Shown: piece after piece, positions 44,135-53,581 of the stretch
How positions within the stretch are numbered: the stretch's first letter is position 1
Layout of the letters: each line of letters begins with the position of its first letter
Virus record (IMG/VR): IMGVR_UViG_3300025117_000056
Coordinates: 1-64,000 of that record
DNA from: a virus
Length of the DNA stretch: 64,000 nt
Reading direction: 5' to 3' (one strand)
Made by a program: the position numbers and the translations under genes
The notes under the pieces: generated by a model
Told to the model about the DNA's origin: nothing
What the model saw: only the letters and a program-made list of their open reading frames with translations
The model's database searches: none

Positions 44135-46186
44135 CTAACTATTTGATATATTTGTCATTCCTTCATTTGCTGTTAATGGTGCATTTTCAAAACCTTCAGG
44201 CATTCTTGGCTTTTGTAATGTTGTATCTTGTTGATTCAATGCCTGTTCTACTGGTGGTAGATTTTGGGGTGCTTCCATTTGTGATGGTGATGTTGTCTGT
44301 CCTGGATTTGGTTGGGTTATTGGTTGAACTATCGGTTGAATACCCATAGCTTGTAACAACATAGGATCTGTATTTTTCCAAGTTTGAATATGTTCATTGA
44401 TATGAGTTAATACTAGATTAACTAACTCAGCATCAGATTTTAATATAGTATCATTCAATACACCTCTATGACATTGAATATGTTTGGGGTGATTTTCTAT
44501 AGCTAATACAATAGGTTTTGTTCCCATTAAGAAACCTTCGTTTTCACCACGTATTAAAAATTCCTCTTTTACAATATCTTCTGTACCCATTTCTAATTTA
44601 CCAGTATGTATAATTGTTATGTATTGTTCTGGGGTAAGTGTGCCATATTGAAGTAAATTATCAGCCATTTGTGCTCTACCAGCAAGTGTATTAGTTAAAG
44701 GATTTGCAACATCAACAATAACTCTATTTATAGAACGTAGGTCTTCTCCTTTAAATTCTTTCATATACGACCTTCCAGATTTACCAACAATAGCCGCAAT
44801 TCTTGGAGAGTTAGCAAAATCTTGAAGTATTTCAATTAAACAAATACCGACATTTTCAATTAAGTAAATATATTCTTGTTGTAAACCCGACATAAATTGT
44901 ATAGCATTAGTTTGTACCATAGCCAATGCTGATCCAGAACGTAAAGATGCTTCTGGATTTCCTCTAGCTGTTGAATTTATAGCCGATAGAGTTTCCATAT
45001 CTTTAACATAACGATCCATTAAATTATACAATTCAGGAGCTGTTTTTGTTAAGTTTAAAGCTTCAGGTTTAGCACCACCTTGAGGGTTATAATCCATGAT
45101 ACTTAAACCATTAGCTAATTGTGTGACATCAATATTTGATCCACTAGGATTTAATATTGTTTGTACACCAAAAGCAACGTTGTTACTTAATGCTGCTGAA
45201 TTTAAACTATTATGTGCGTCCTGTATTGATAGTAAATCAAATAAAGGACTATATCCTAATGGTGTTCCTAGTATTCTTCCTGGATAAATTGGGAATACAG
45301 GTATCCTCCTATATGGTAGTTCACCCTCATGGAGTATTGCTTCTTCAGAAACAAATAACATATATTTACCTTCAGGCATTGCCTCACTACGCCTGTGATA
45401 AAACTCTAACACAGATATATCATCAGTTTCATCTCCACTATATAAACCAACACGTACTCTTTTCGAATGATCTTTCGATTCTATAGCCATTATTTCTTTT
45501 TCTAAATGTGGATACTTAGCGATCAAGTCATATCTATTTTTAAATGATCTAGTTATAATCCAATCGAAATCTCTACCTTCTTTGGAAAGATCCATAACAA
45601 CATCTAAAGCTGATAGAACATTAAATTCAACATCACCTTCATACTGTGGATCTGGTATTTCTACTTTCTCTCCATTTTCTTGTAGTTCTTTGTATTCTTG
45701 TATTTCTTTTTTATTAGTTACTTCACCTAACATACCATTCCAAGACATTTTCATCCAACCCAAAGATGTAGATAATGCATATTCACATGCCATCTTTAAG
45801 TATTCTTCTAGTTTCTTTTCTCTCATATAATAGTCAAGTAGACCATTTCCTAGATATGTCTGTGTAACCGATTTAAAGTCTGTATTTACTGCTCTACATT
45901 CCATTGCCGGTCTAGTTGATGTTGTCATAGTCAACATATGTCTAGCTATGTTTCTGAGATGATTAACTACTATCTGAGCTAGTTCTCCATCTTCACCAGC
46001 AAACGTAATTTGATGAGCTTCACCTATTGAATTATAGTATCCACCATAATATGCAGCATATAAATCTCTAAGTTTATCCATGAATCCACAAGAGTTAAGT
46101 GATCTATCCCATGATTCAATTTTAGATAACAAAGCTGAAGCACATTCTTTTGATTCTCTTGCTGCAAAATATTTATTATTTTCCAT
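44135..46186 (-). CDS. Portal protein
   Basis: 683 residues. Typical large podovirus portal layout: helical clip region (RDLYAAYYGGYYNSIGEAHQI), LRNIARHMLTMTTSTRPAMECRAVNTDFKS, membrane-like wing domain, WDWIITRSFKNRYDL, and SINSTARGNPEASLRSGSALAMVQTNAIQFMSGLQ before a Pro/Gln-rich tail. It forms the dodecameric ring through which DNA enters and leaves the head. GGATG site. Assigned by layout and location next to scaffold and capsid. Confidence 0.75.
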   Translation of the reverse strand: MENNKYFAARESKECASALLSKIESWDRSLNSCGFMDKLRDLYAAYYGGYYNSIGEAHQITFAGEDGELAQIVVNHLRNIARHMLTMTTSTRPAMECRAVNTDFKSVTQTYLGNGLLDYYMREKKLEEYLKMACEYALSTSLGWMKMSWNGMLGEVTNKKEIQEYKELQENGEKVEIPDPQYEGDVEFNVLSALDVVMDLSKEGRDFDWIITRSFKNRYDLIAKYPHLEKEIMAIESKDHSKRVRVGLYSGDETDDISVLEFYHRRSEAMPEGKYMLFVSEEAILHEGELPYRRIPVFPIYPGRILGTPLGYSPLFDLLSIQDAHNSLNSAALSNNVAFGVQTILNPSGSNIDVTQLANGLSIMDYNPQGGAKPEALNLTKTAPELYNLMDRYVKDMETLSAINSTARGNPEASLRSGSALAMVQTNAIQFMSGLQQEYIYLIENVGICLIEILQDFANSPRIAAIVGKSGRSYMKEFKGEDLRSINRVIVDVANPLTNTLAGRAQMADNLLQYGTLTPEQYITIIHTGKLEMGTEDIVKEEFLIRGENEGFLMGTKPIVLAIENHPKHIQCHRGVLNDTILKSDAELVNLVLTHINEHIQTWKNTDPMLLQAMGIQPIVQPITQPNPGQTTSPSQMEAPQNLPPVEQALNQQDTTLQKPRMPEGFENAPLTANEGMTNISNS

Positions 46187-46199
46187 AAATCATCCTTAA

Positions 46200-46880
46200 T
46201 TAAGAAAACAAAGGTTTTTGAAAAGTTAAACCCCAAGCCGTATATACATCATTACCGTCTATTTTTCCACTAACTAATAAACCACCTGTCATTATTATTT
46301 TTATTTTATATCTTTCACCGCGATAGAAATCAAATTCTATAGCACAAGTTAATTGTGATACATTTTGTAAAGTATCTTTATAGTCTAAAACAAACCATTC
46401 TTCATCAGATTCTTCACCAACTTTAAATATACTTAACGTTACTGTACTAACATCAAGTAAAGATTTTAATTTCATTTGTAAGTCTAATAAATATATACCA
46501 TCTCTAGGTATAACAAATTCGTCATTATCTGAATCATAATTACCATCTAAATCCCAAAGTACTCTAGATGATGTTACTGCGGTCCAAGAAGTTGATATGT
46601 TTTGATCTGTACCATTTTTATCAACAGCTAATGAAGAATAAAAATCAAAAGGATTCATTCTATTCATATGTAGAATCGCCTTTTCATACGACAAATCTTC
46701 AACACCATCATTTAATATGACTGTACCATTTTCTAATCTAGTTAATACACTCTCACTAGATAATAATTTGAACCATTGGTTTGATGGTACATCATATGAT
46801 TCACCAGAAGGAATATCACTATTTAATATTTGTATAGTCTCTTCTGTATTATTTTTAAGTATCTTTTTCATCATAATCAT
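46200..46880 (-). CDS. Virion protein with C1q-like domain
   Basis: 226 residues from the ATG that overlaps the preceding stop (ATGA). The region DQNISTSWTAVTSSRVLWDLDGNYDSDNDEFVIPRDGIYLLDLQMKLKS is the pattern of C1q/TNF-like jelly rolls found in phage head fibres and decoration proteins. It may project from the head near the portal. Confidence 0.55.
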   Translation of the reverse strand: MIMMKKILKNNTEETIQILNSDIPSGESYDVPSNQWFKLLSSESVLTRLENGTVILNDGVEDLSYEKAILHMNRMNPFDFYSSLAVDKNGTDQNISTSWTAVTSSRVLWDLDGNYDSDNDEFVIPRDGIYLLDLQMKLKSLLDVSTVTLSIFKVGEESDEEWFVLDYKDTLQNVSQLTCAIEFDFYRGERYKIKIIMTGGLLVSGKIDGNDVYTAWGLTFQKPLFS

Positions 46881-47365
46881 ACTGGAACCCTCGAAACCCA
46901 TAATGTTAAATCCATATCACTACAGTTAGTACCGTCATCTAAGTATTGAGCATATACAACACTACCAGCATCAAAAGTATAATCTAGACCATTAACAAAT
47001 CCATATCCATCGTTTGGGCTATCAACATCTAATGTATAAAAAATAGTTCCAGTTTTAGAAACTGATCTAAATTGTACTCTAAAAGATACATTTATAGTTT
47101 GATTAGACCAACTTATTTCGTTTATTTTGGTTTTAACAGCAAATACACAAAATGGTGTGTTTGGTAGTAATTCTGTTGGACCTAACCAATTATTATTACC
47201 AACAATACCGTTATATACACCTCTTATTCCTGCTCTAGGAAATCCTTCACCATATTGTTTAGATTCTTCTATTGCAGACTGAGTATCTGTGGAATTGAAT
47301 CCATTTGTTGAATTATCAAATGGTGTAGATTTTGCTACTTGAGTTGGGTGTGTACGATGTGTCAT
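46877..47365 (-). CDS. Virion protein with beta-rich domain
   Basis: 162 residues. N-terminal THRTHPTQVAKSTPFDNSTNGFNSTDTQSAIEE is a common fibre-base motif (DNSTNGFxSxDxQxAIEE); the C-terminal part is a beta sandwich. A one-base overlap with the upstream gene. Probably a head-fibre or decoration protein. Confidence 0.55.
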   Translation of the reverse strand: MTHRTHPTQVAKSTPFDNSTNGFNSTDTQSAIEESKQYGEGFPRAGIRGVYNGIVGNNNWLGPTELLPNTPFCVFAVKTKINEISWSNQTINVSFRVQFRSVSKTGTIFYTLDVDSPNDGYGFVNGLDYTFDAGSVVYAQYLDDGTNCSDMDLTLWVSRVPV

Positions 47366-47658
47366 TATGCTACCTCTGTTATTCTAACATCAACAGTTCC
47401 AGTAGCTGTAATAACCCAAACCCTTAATTCTGGTCCAACTTCAAGTGGAAAAAATTGATTACTAAATATTTTAGTACCGTTAGATGTTGTAACACCATTA
47501 CTATATCCGTAATAAATATCACCATTCAAAGGTTGAATTGTTATTATTTTACGTTCACTTAATGGAGTTGTATCATAAACAACTTCTTGTGCTGTTGTTG
47601 TAACACTCAAAGCTTTATTATAGCCAGGACCATCCAGTTGTGAAAAATTTCCAGACAT
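47365..47658 (-). CDS. Small beta-rich virion protein
   Basis: 97 residues, beta-rich (RKIITIQPLNGDIYYGYSNGV ... FFPLEVGPELRVWVITATGTVDVRITEVA). This arrangement is common in small capsid-decoration or head-completion proteins. Inferred from position. Confidence 0.55.
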   Translation of the reverse strand: MSGNFSQLDGPGYNKALSVTTTAQEVVYDTTPLSERKIITIQPLNGDIYYGYSNGVTTSNGTKIFSNQFFPLEVGPELRVWVITATGTVDVRITEVA

Positions 47659-47660
47659 AA

Positions 47661-47984
47661 TTATATCCTATTCCCTTTTTTCATATTTTCTATAGCAGGA
47701 AGATATTGTAAATTCCAAGGAACATGTAGTCCAGTAATATTTTTACCTTTTATCGGTATTATATGATCAACATGATATCCTTTTGGACAATTTTTATATA
47801 TTAATTTTAATTCTTCTTTTTGTTCTTTTGTTATCCATTTTGGTTGAACTTTTTTGTTTCTTCTACTATTTTCTCTTACTTTTGCTCTAGAATTATCTAT
47901 ATCTAAATAATATTCTCTTTTAGAACGTTCTCTACTTTTTTGATGTGTTAATTCTAAATCTTCATAATAATATTTTTTTTGCAT
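47661..47984 (-). pseudogene. HNH endonuclease, C-terminal part (frameshifted)
   Basis: 107 codons with a Lys/Arg-rich linker and the HNH core YHVDHIIPIKGKNITGLHVPWNLQYLPAIENMKKGNR. It continues the gene starting at 48189 in another frame. The break is at A8 on the - strand; with A7 one frame would run through. The apparent ATG lies at that tract. Without its zinc-ribbon N-terminus the domain may be inactive, unless slippage on the A-run restores the frame. Confidence 0.7.
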
Positions 47985-48189
47985 TAATTCTTCCTAATTC
48001 GCATATTCTATCTTTATTTTTTCTATAATATTTTCTTCTTCTAGAATTAACGTTGTCTTTTGTTTCTCTTATTCTATCTATTTTACATTTTCTACAATAT
48101 GAACTTCTTCCAGATTTTTTTGCTCTATCAATACAAAAATCTTCTATATTTTTTTCTTGTTTACATTTAGGACAGAACTTAGTTGTCAT
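47962..48189 (-). pseudogene. HNH endonuclease, N-terminal zinc ribbon (frameshifted)
   Basis: 75 codons: zinc ribbon CPKCKQEKNIEDFCIDRAKK ... CRKCKIDRI and basic linker. The frame ends a few codons after the A8 tract; the rest of the HNH gene follows in the next frame (47984-47661). Same architecture as the HNH genes at 37649 and 9728. Confidence 0.7.
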
Positions 48190-48195
48190 ATATAA

Positions 48196-48411
48196 TTATT
48201 CTACCTTACTTTCTTTAGATTTAATAATTCGTTTAACTTCTAAAATATTAGCATCTAATTTAGGTATAAATTTAGTTTGAATATAACTAAGTAATTTGAA
48301 ATAGTCGATTATATCTTGTGTTTTGAAATGATTGAATTCTGCTTTTTTAGCTATTGTATTTATAAATTCAATAAACTTTTCTTTGTCTTCTTCATTGAAA
48401 TAATTTTCCAT
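48196..48411 (-). CDS. Small helical protein
   Basis: 71 residues, AAGGAG site, highly charged with helical heptads (NEEDKEKFIEFINTIAKKAEFN). Not recognised. It is flanked by a hairpin and an HNH gene. Confidence 0.55.
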   Translation of the reverse strand: MENYFNEEDKEKFIEFINTIAKKAEFNHFKTQDIIDYFKLLSYIQTKFIPKLDANILEVKRIIKSKESKVE

Positions 48412-48430
48412 ATAAACTCCTTTTATATGA

Positions 48431-48474
48431 ACAAGGGATTAGAGAGAGTATTTCTACTCTCCCTTCCTACTTGT
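48431..48474 (-). terminator. Imperfect hairpin before small helical gene
   Basis: GAGAGTA (48444-48450) pairs with TACTCTC (48455-48461) around a 4-base loop, within outer partial pairing ACAAG/CTTGT. No U-tract follows, so it may be a processing or stabilising structure instead of a terminator. Confidence 0.4.
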
Positions 48475-48481
48475 TATTGAA

Positions 48482-49393
48482 TTATGATAATTCCATGTGT
48501 CTAATTTCATGACCTAATGTTGCTGCTATCCATTGAACATCTACAGCAGCTCCTGCTCTTAGTTCCATAATGTTCGCTGGATCTAGTGGAAATCCGTTTG
48601 CTTGTGTAACTGAAGCACCACCAACAAATGCTCTTTTATTTGTATTATTAAAAATATATAAATACTTTCTATTAGCTAATGCTGATGCAACAACAGATTC
48701 TCTAGTATCTGCAACATCTAGAGTATTAACATCATTTGCAATAGCTGTGTTAGCTAAAGCTGCATCATTAACAACTATTGAAGAATTGATGATATTAACA
48801 TCTAATCCAGTATCAGCACCAACAACAGTAGAAGTGATAGATGTTCCTGCTCCGTCTTTAGTCCAAGAAGATACACTATCAGTAGCAGCAGCTAAGTCTC
48901 TAATATCCAAATCTGAAGCATCTACTGTAATTGAATTACCACCATCACCAATAACCCAAGGATCTGTTCCTTGATAAGCTGTAACACTATCAGATGTATA
49001 TACTAAATCTCTAATGTCTAAATCTGAAGCAGTTACTGCTATTGAAGAATTAGAAATATGAACATCTAATGCAATATCACTGTTTTCAGAAGTAGAAGTA
49101 AAATAATTAGTACCATCACCAAGTCTTACAGAATCTTCTGTATGATCTAAATCAACATCAATTTGAATATCACTAGAAGCAATGTTAACATCTAATGCAT
49201 TACCGGTAGAAGTAATACCATTACCGGCACTATCAAATAAAGCCGATGCTGTATTCAACCATTCTTGAGAATTAATTGTTTGATGGTCAATTAACGTACC
49301 ATCAGATGATCTTACATATGCACCAACGGAATCACTAGCTAATATAGTGTCAGCGTCGGTTACATCGAAAATTAGCTTTGTCTTCCAACCCAT
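48482..49393 (-). CDS. Virion protein with DLDIRDL repeats
   Basis: 303 residues. Repeated Ser/Asp-rich strands: segments such as ASDLDIRDL, DVNIxNSSI and TDSVSSW recur about every 40 residues, with ALANRKYLYIFNNTNKRAFVGGASV at the C-terminal end (a common decoration or fibre-tip module). AGGAGG site. Probably surface-exposed and trimeric or multimeric. Confidence 0.55.
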   Translation of the reverse strand: MGWKTKLIFDVTDADTILASDSVGAYVRSSDGTLIDHQTINSQEWLNTASALFDSAGNGITSTGNALDVNIASSDIQIDVDLDHTEDSVRLGDGTNYFTSTSENSDIALDVHISNSSIAVTASDLDIRDLVYTSDSVTAYQGTDPWVIGDGGNSITVDASDLDIRDLAAATDSVSSWTKDGAGTSITSTVVGADTGLDVNIINSSIVVNDAALANTAIANDVNTLDVADTRESVVASALANRKYLYIFNNTNKRAFVGGASVTQANGFPLDPANIMELRAGAAVDVQWIAATLGHEIRHMELS

Positions 49394-49424
49394 AAAACCT
49401 CCTAAAAATTGTTAAAATAATTAT

Positions 49425-49823
49425 CTAGCTCCAACTAGATAATTCTATAGTATCATTTGCCTTGTTAGATCTAAAGTATACAACTATCGGAACAACTAAT
49501 TTTAAATTATCTTCAGTCTTTAAATTTCCAGGACTTAATGTTGAAAATGTTGTTCCACTTTCACCAATCTGAAAAGACCATTGTATCTCTCCAAATTTCC
49601 TTGATTTCCATTCAAATCTTTTAGTACCCAAAGGTATTGTAAAACTATATTCTGTATTAGCTAGAGGTGCCGCTATATTTTGAGTTAAACCAGAATCAAC
49701 TTCAATAGCTAAACTTATTTCACCTTGAATACGTACAGCAGTATTACCATCACCATCGGTGGTAAACTTTTCAGACTCCTTTCTGTGAAGCCAGTTATTT
49801 AAATGATTGAAAACTCCCTTCAC
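49425..49823 (-). CDS. Structural protein with GTG start
   Basis: 132 residues. No ATG fits; GTG at 49823 follows AGGAAGG with seven-base spacing. N-terminal helix FNHLNNWLHRKESEKFTTD, then beta-rich. Likely a head or neck protein by position. Confidence 0.5.
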   Translation of the reverse strand: MKGVFNHLNNWLHRKESEKFTTDGDGNTAVRIQGEISLAIEVDSGLTQNIAAPLANTEYSFTIPLGTKRFEWKSRKFGEIQWSFQIGESGTTFSTLSPGNLKTEDNLKLVVPIVVYFRSNKANDTIELSSWS

Positions 49824-49835
49824 AACAAATCCTTC

Positions 49836-50834
49836 CTAGATTATTTTTTCAATAGAAGATATTAATTTAGTAACTACATCATAATGTATTCTAACTTTCG
49901 CTACTAACCCTCCGATTTCTCCTATTTGTACAGATTTAATCATTCCATGTTCAGTATTAACATCTGTAGTTATTGTTGCTACACCATATGTATTATTCTT
50001 TATTGTTACTTCATTCGTTCTATATGTAGCAATAAAATAATCTAATATATCTATAGCATTATTTGTTTTTTCAGCAATAGTGTTCTCATTATCACTTGAT
50101 AAAATATTAACAATAATTGGTATACTACCTAGAGGTGATGGATCAACACCTAATCCATCTAAATTATACCAAACGTGAAATTTAAACTCATCATTTGTTG
50201 TATATAAAAAAAAGTATTTATTATTAAGAGTGTTTAAACCTTTTTGTGATGATATACCTAAACCACTTGTACCATTTGTTGCATCTGGTTTATCACCAAC
50301 ACTATTACTAGCTATAGTTGTCATACACCCAATATTAAGTGATGTAAATTCACTATCTAAATTCATAACTTCTTTTAATCTAGAAGCTAATAAATTAGAA
50401 TTATCTGATGAATATATAACAACTTCTAAATCTCTTAAAGCTCCAGTAACTGGATGTATTGATGTACCATTAAGATTAAACCATACACCAACAGATCCAA
50501 CATCATCATATATTATGAAATATTTACCATCTAAATTTATACCAGTTTTACCATTAAAAGTAACTGTAGTAATTTCGCTTCTACCATCTGGTGTTCCTCT
50601 ACATGAAATTAAAGTTTCATGAGCAATACCTTCACCATAAAAATTAATATATTCAACTTCAAACGTTCCATCACTCATATCTTTATATTCATAACTAACT
50701 TTAACGTAACGTTTAGGAACAAAGTCATTGGCTAATATAACATCAAACGCTCTTTGTGTGTCGTTAAATGCAGTTTGAAGTGTTTGTCCTGGATCTAATA
50801 CTGACAAACTATTTGGACTATTTTTAGAAAACAT
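49836..50834 (-). CDS. Structural protein
   Basis: 332 residues. Beta-rich with a duplicated segment of the form NLDGKYFxIYDDxGSVGVWFNLNGT / NTLNNKYFFLYTTNDEFKFHVWYNLDGLG (about 108 and 203), each followed by (S/T)IxPxxGx. First gene after late promoter copy 2. Probably a head-to-tail or decoration component. Confidence 0.5.
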   Translation of the reverse strand: MFSKNSPNSLSVLDPGQTLQTAFNDTQRAFDVILANDFVPKRYVKVSYEYKDMSDGTFEVEYINFYGEGIAHETLISCRGTPDGRSEITTVTFNGKTGINLDGKYFIIYDDVGSVGVWFNLNGTSIHPVTGALRDLEVVIYSSDNSNLLASRLKEVMNLDSEFTSLNIGCMTTIASNSVGDKPDATNGTSGLGISSQKGLNTLNNKYFFLYTTNDEFKFHVWYNLDGLGVDPSPLGSIPIIVNILSSDNENTIAEKTNNAIDILDYFIATYRTNEVTIKNNTYGVATITTDVNTEHGMIKSVQIGEIGGLVAKVRIHYDVVTKLISSIEKII

Positions 50835-50872
50835 ATATTATATTCCAATAACATTAGTTGTTTAATTTAAAC

Positions 50873-50890
50873 TACATTAATACTTGATAA
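50873..50890 (-). promoter_or_regulatory. Late promoter element, copy 2
   Basis: TTATCAAGTATTAATGTA on the - strand, 39 bases before the structural gene and immediately after the terminase stop codon. Confidence 0.7.
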
Positions 50891-52867
50891 TCATCTACGA
50901 CGCTTAACTGTGAAAATGTCACGAATACTCTGTTGAACGTCCGTAAGTTGTTGTTTTTGTTTAGGAGAGTAGAATCCACCTTTAGGTAAATCGTAATCTT
51001 TAGGGTATGGATTTTTATGATAGTTGATGTTACGTATCAAATAAATCAATGCATCTAAACAGTCAAAATGTGAACCATCAGCAGCTTTCTCATATTTAGT
51101 TCTTGCTTTATTCCAAGTAGCATTCATTAAATGAAATATTAGGTTTATACATCTAGGATTTATCTTTAGTTTTTTACCAGAAACTTTCATACGTAAAGCG
51201 TTTATTTGTGCGTTTTTATCATCTTTTCTAGTTGGTATAAACGATAAGTTGTGTAAGTTATTAAAGTCTACGATAATTTGCCAACTAGTATCACATATCC
51301 TTGACTCTGGTAATTTGTCACCCCAAAGCATCTTTTCCTTTAATTTAATAGCATCAGCCATATCAATAGTTGTATATTCTTTACCATTGAATACTAATTC
51401 ATCTTCAACAACAATTTCATCATTTCTAAAATCATAATACGCAAACAAAAAAGCTGTCCAATCTAGTATACCAAAGTCACCAGAAGTATAACATGTATAG
51501 TGTGCTGGTCGTTTCCATGTTTGTATTATGTCTTTCATTTTTTCATCAGTAGCTTCTGGTATAACTAATGAATTTGTGTCAGCTAATAATTTACATAAGT
51601 ATTCTCTTTTAAAATCTATAGAATCTTTACCACCAACAGCATTAGCCATTTCTTCTATTTCATATCCTTTAAATCTAGGACAATCATATATAGTTCTTCT
51701 GGTATATGCTTTTTTATAGTCAGCTTCTTTAATATATTTATTAAATGTATGTGCTGCTGAAGATGGTGGAGTTGAAATCATGATTGTTAATCTACGCTTA
51801 GACGTATTCATAGTTGGAAATAATACAGATTTATAATAGTAGTCAAATTCAGATGAATCCATAAATCCACACTCATCCATGAATACCCTATCAAATCTTT
51901 GACCTCTAGCATTTTCAATATTACCAGAGTCTGTACCAATACAATGAATTTCAGAACCATTATCAAATACGAATACGTTTTCTTGAGTATTAAATTTAGG
52001 TCTTAATTCTTTAGGACAATCTATACATATTTCATTGAAACGAGATTTAATTAATTTTCTAGCTTGATTCTGTCTAGGTAAAACGTAAGCTATTTTAAAG
52101 TTGGGATTACGAATACATTCTTCGATTGCTAATAAAGAAATTAGGAAAGAGTTATGAGTTACCAATCCATCACCAGTAAGATATAAATGTGTATCATTAT
52201 CAACAGTAATATCCCAACATTGTTCCATTCTTCTATTTTCTTTTCTAACACTAACAGAATCTGTCACACCATTTACAACAGTTACTATTTTATCATACTC
52301 ATTAAAATCTTTTAGTGGTTTCTCCAAAAGATTACCTTCACCATTTTTAACTAACCAGTAATGTTCATCAGTACAACCAGCTAAAACTTTACCATTACCA
52401 ACTAAATCAAATACTTCTTCAACACCACAATCTATTTTATCAACAACTTTAGTTGGACTTACACTACCGTCTTTATTATATCCATAAATAATATCACCAA
52501 TATTAATATCTTTGATTAACTTTGGTCCAGTTTCTGTGATGACGTAAGTACTTGAATTTATTGACTTTCCAGTTTGTCTTGAGAGGCACCATACTAACAA
52601 ATTATTCTTAGTAGTATGGTAATTTTCATATAAACTTTTCTGATTACTATCCAACTTCCAATGAAGTACTCCTCTTTTCCACAATTTAACAGCAGCTTCT
52701 CTTTGTAATCTCTGTTTTTTAGCATCAGGTTTAGTTGTACCTTTAGGTCTACCTCTAGGTACAATCTTGACTAAATCTTCTTCAGTATTTATTATTTTAC
52801 TATCAACAACAGGTTCTTTATCCTCAACAACTTCTTCTATGATAGTTTTATCTCCACTATTCATCAT
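50891..52867 (-). CDS. Terminase large subunit with intein
   Basis: 658 residues from ATG at 52867 (GTG at 52873 and ATG at 52864 are alternatives). Host protein is about 520 residues after removing a 138-residue intein. Exteins meet at the Walker A motif (SRQTGK joined to SFLISL). Walker B-like MDECGF (Asp-Glu), STPPSSAAHTF (C-motif region), and nuclease-like SGDFGILDWTAFLFAYYD with SHFDCLDALIYLI (Asp residues) follow. It pumps DNA into the head and cuts it. The gene overlaps the upstream putative small subunit. Confidence 0.9.
   Translation of the reverse strand: MMNSGDKTIIEEVVEDKEPVVDSKIINTEEDLVKIVPRGRPKGTTKPDAKKQRLQREAAVKLWKRGVLHWKLDSNQKSLYENYHTTKNNLLVWCLSRQTGKSINSSTYVITETGPKLIKDINIGDIIYGYNKDGSVSPTKVVDKIDCGVEEVFDLVGNGKVLAGCTDEHYWLVKNGEGNLLEKPLKDFNEYDKIVTVVNGVTDSVSVRKENRRMEQCWDITVDNDTHLYLTGDGLVTHNSFLISLLAIEECIRNPNFKIAYVLPRQNQARKLIKSRFNEICIDCPKELRPKFNTQENVFVFDNGSEIHCIGTDSGNIENARGQRFDRVFMDECGFMDSSEFDYYYKSVLFPTMNTSKRRLTIMISTPPSSAAHTFNKYIKEADYKKAYTRRTIYDCPRFKGYEIEEMANAVGGKDSIDFKREYLCKLLADTNSLVIPEATDEKMKDIIQTWKRPAHYTCYTSGDFGILDWTAFLFAYYDFRNDEIVVEDELVFNGKEYTTIDMADAIKLKEKMLWGDKLPESRICDTSWQIIVDFNNLHNLSFIPTRKDDKNAQINALRMKVSGKKLKINPRCINLIFHLMNATWNKARTKYEKAADGSHFDCLDALIYLIRNINYHKNPYPKDYDLPKGGFYSPKQKQQLTDVQQSIRDIFTVKRRR
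52151..52564 (-). mobile_element. Mini-intein in terminase Walker A motif
   Basis: 138 residues without endonuclease. Block A begins with Ser (SINSSTYVITETG), block B has TDEH in GCTDEHYWLV, block F has MEQCWDITVDNDTHLYLTG, and block G ends THN followed by Ser. These satisfy protein splicing needs, including Asn at the end and a nucleophile at +1. Splicing gives an uninterrupted Walker A motif, so ATPase activity of the terminase depends on it. At 138 residues it is close to the smallest inteins. Confidence 0.9.
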
Positions 52868-53291
52868 CTTCACCTGAAACTATGCGCAATAAATCAGCAG
52901 TAGCTTCTTGTTTATCTTCCTTGGATAGTTTAGGAAGCTTATCACCATTCTTTAAAGCTACATATGCTTTTATAAGTACGTCAAATTTACGCAAATCAGC
53001 CCCTTCTAAGCGTTCTCCTTGCATGACTATACCATCATGCATCCTTTTGAATTCAACCTCAATAATCTCCATTTGGTGGCTTCTACGAGCCAGTATACCT
53101 TCTTCCTGCTTTGGTTGAATTGATGGAACACTACTATTTTTTAGTAACTCTTCTAAATGTTTGACTTTCTCTTCTAAGTCATCAATATAATTCTTTGCTT
53201 CAAAAAGCATATTACATGCTTTCTCAGCAAATTCCTTAGAATTCATTTCATTTTTCAATTGCTCTAGATTTAGTATATTTAATGTATCCAT
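52857..53291 (-). CDS. Terminase small subunit-like protein
   Basis: 144 residues. Helical, with a central coiled coil (NYIDDLEEKVKHLEELLKN, about 32-50), ARRSHQMEIIEVEFKRMHDGIV and KLSKEDKQEATADLLRIVSGEDDE at the C-terminus. Its size, helicity and place directly before the large subunit suggest a small terminase subunit. No HTH is certain. Confidence 0.5.
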   Translation of the reverse strand: MDTLNILNLEQLKNEMNSKEFAEKACNMLFEAKNYIDDLEEKVKHLEELLKNSSVPSIQPKQEEGILARRSHQMEIIEVEFKRMHDGIVMQGERLEGADLRKFDVLIKAYVALKNGDKLPKLSKEDKQEATADLLRIVSGEDDE

Positions 53292-53293
53292 AT

Positions 53294-53581
53294 CTATTTT
53301 CTCTTCGATTGTTGAAACTCTAGATTAACTCTAGCTAGTTTACTTTTAATATCGTTTATCTCTTCTCTAGTACTTTCTTTAAAGTCTTCTTCAGTTTCTA
53401 TCTTACGTTTATTATCCATCCAATAAATAAAACAATAAACACCACCTAACACTAAAAGATTAGCTGCTGTTTGTAATGTTGGTTGAATCAATAGTAATTT
53501 AATAACAAAGAGTACATAGACACTTAAAAGATAGTGTTTGAAACTAGATAAAAATAACCATATCCGTTTTAAATAATTCAT
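53294..53581 (-). CDS. Small membrane protein of late operon
   Basis: 95 residues, AAGGAG site. Hydrophobic segments (about 15-33 and 39-55) predict two membrane helices, followed by a charged coiled coil (RKIETEEDFKESTREEINDIKSK). Holin-like by layout, yet first in the terminase operon. Function unknown. Confidence 0.5.
   Translation of the reverse strand: MNYLKRIWLFLSSFKHYLLSVYVLFVIKLLLIQPTLQTAANLLVLGGVYCFIYWMDNKRKIETEEDFKESTREEINDIKSKLARVNLEFQQSKRK

Noticed and set aside
45157-45486. + strand open frame of about 110 codons opposite the portal gene
   Set aside because: Antisense to a well supported gene, no ribosome binding site, no motif.
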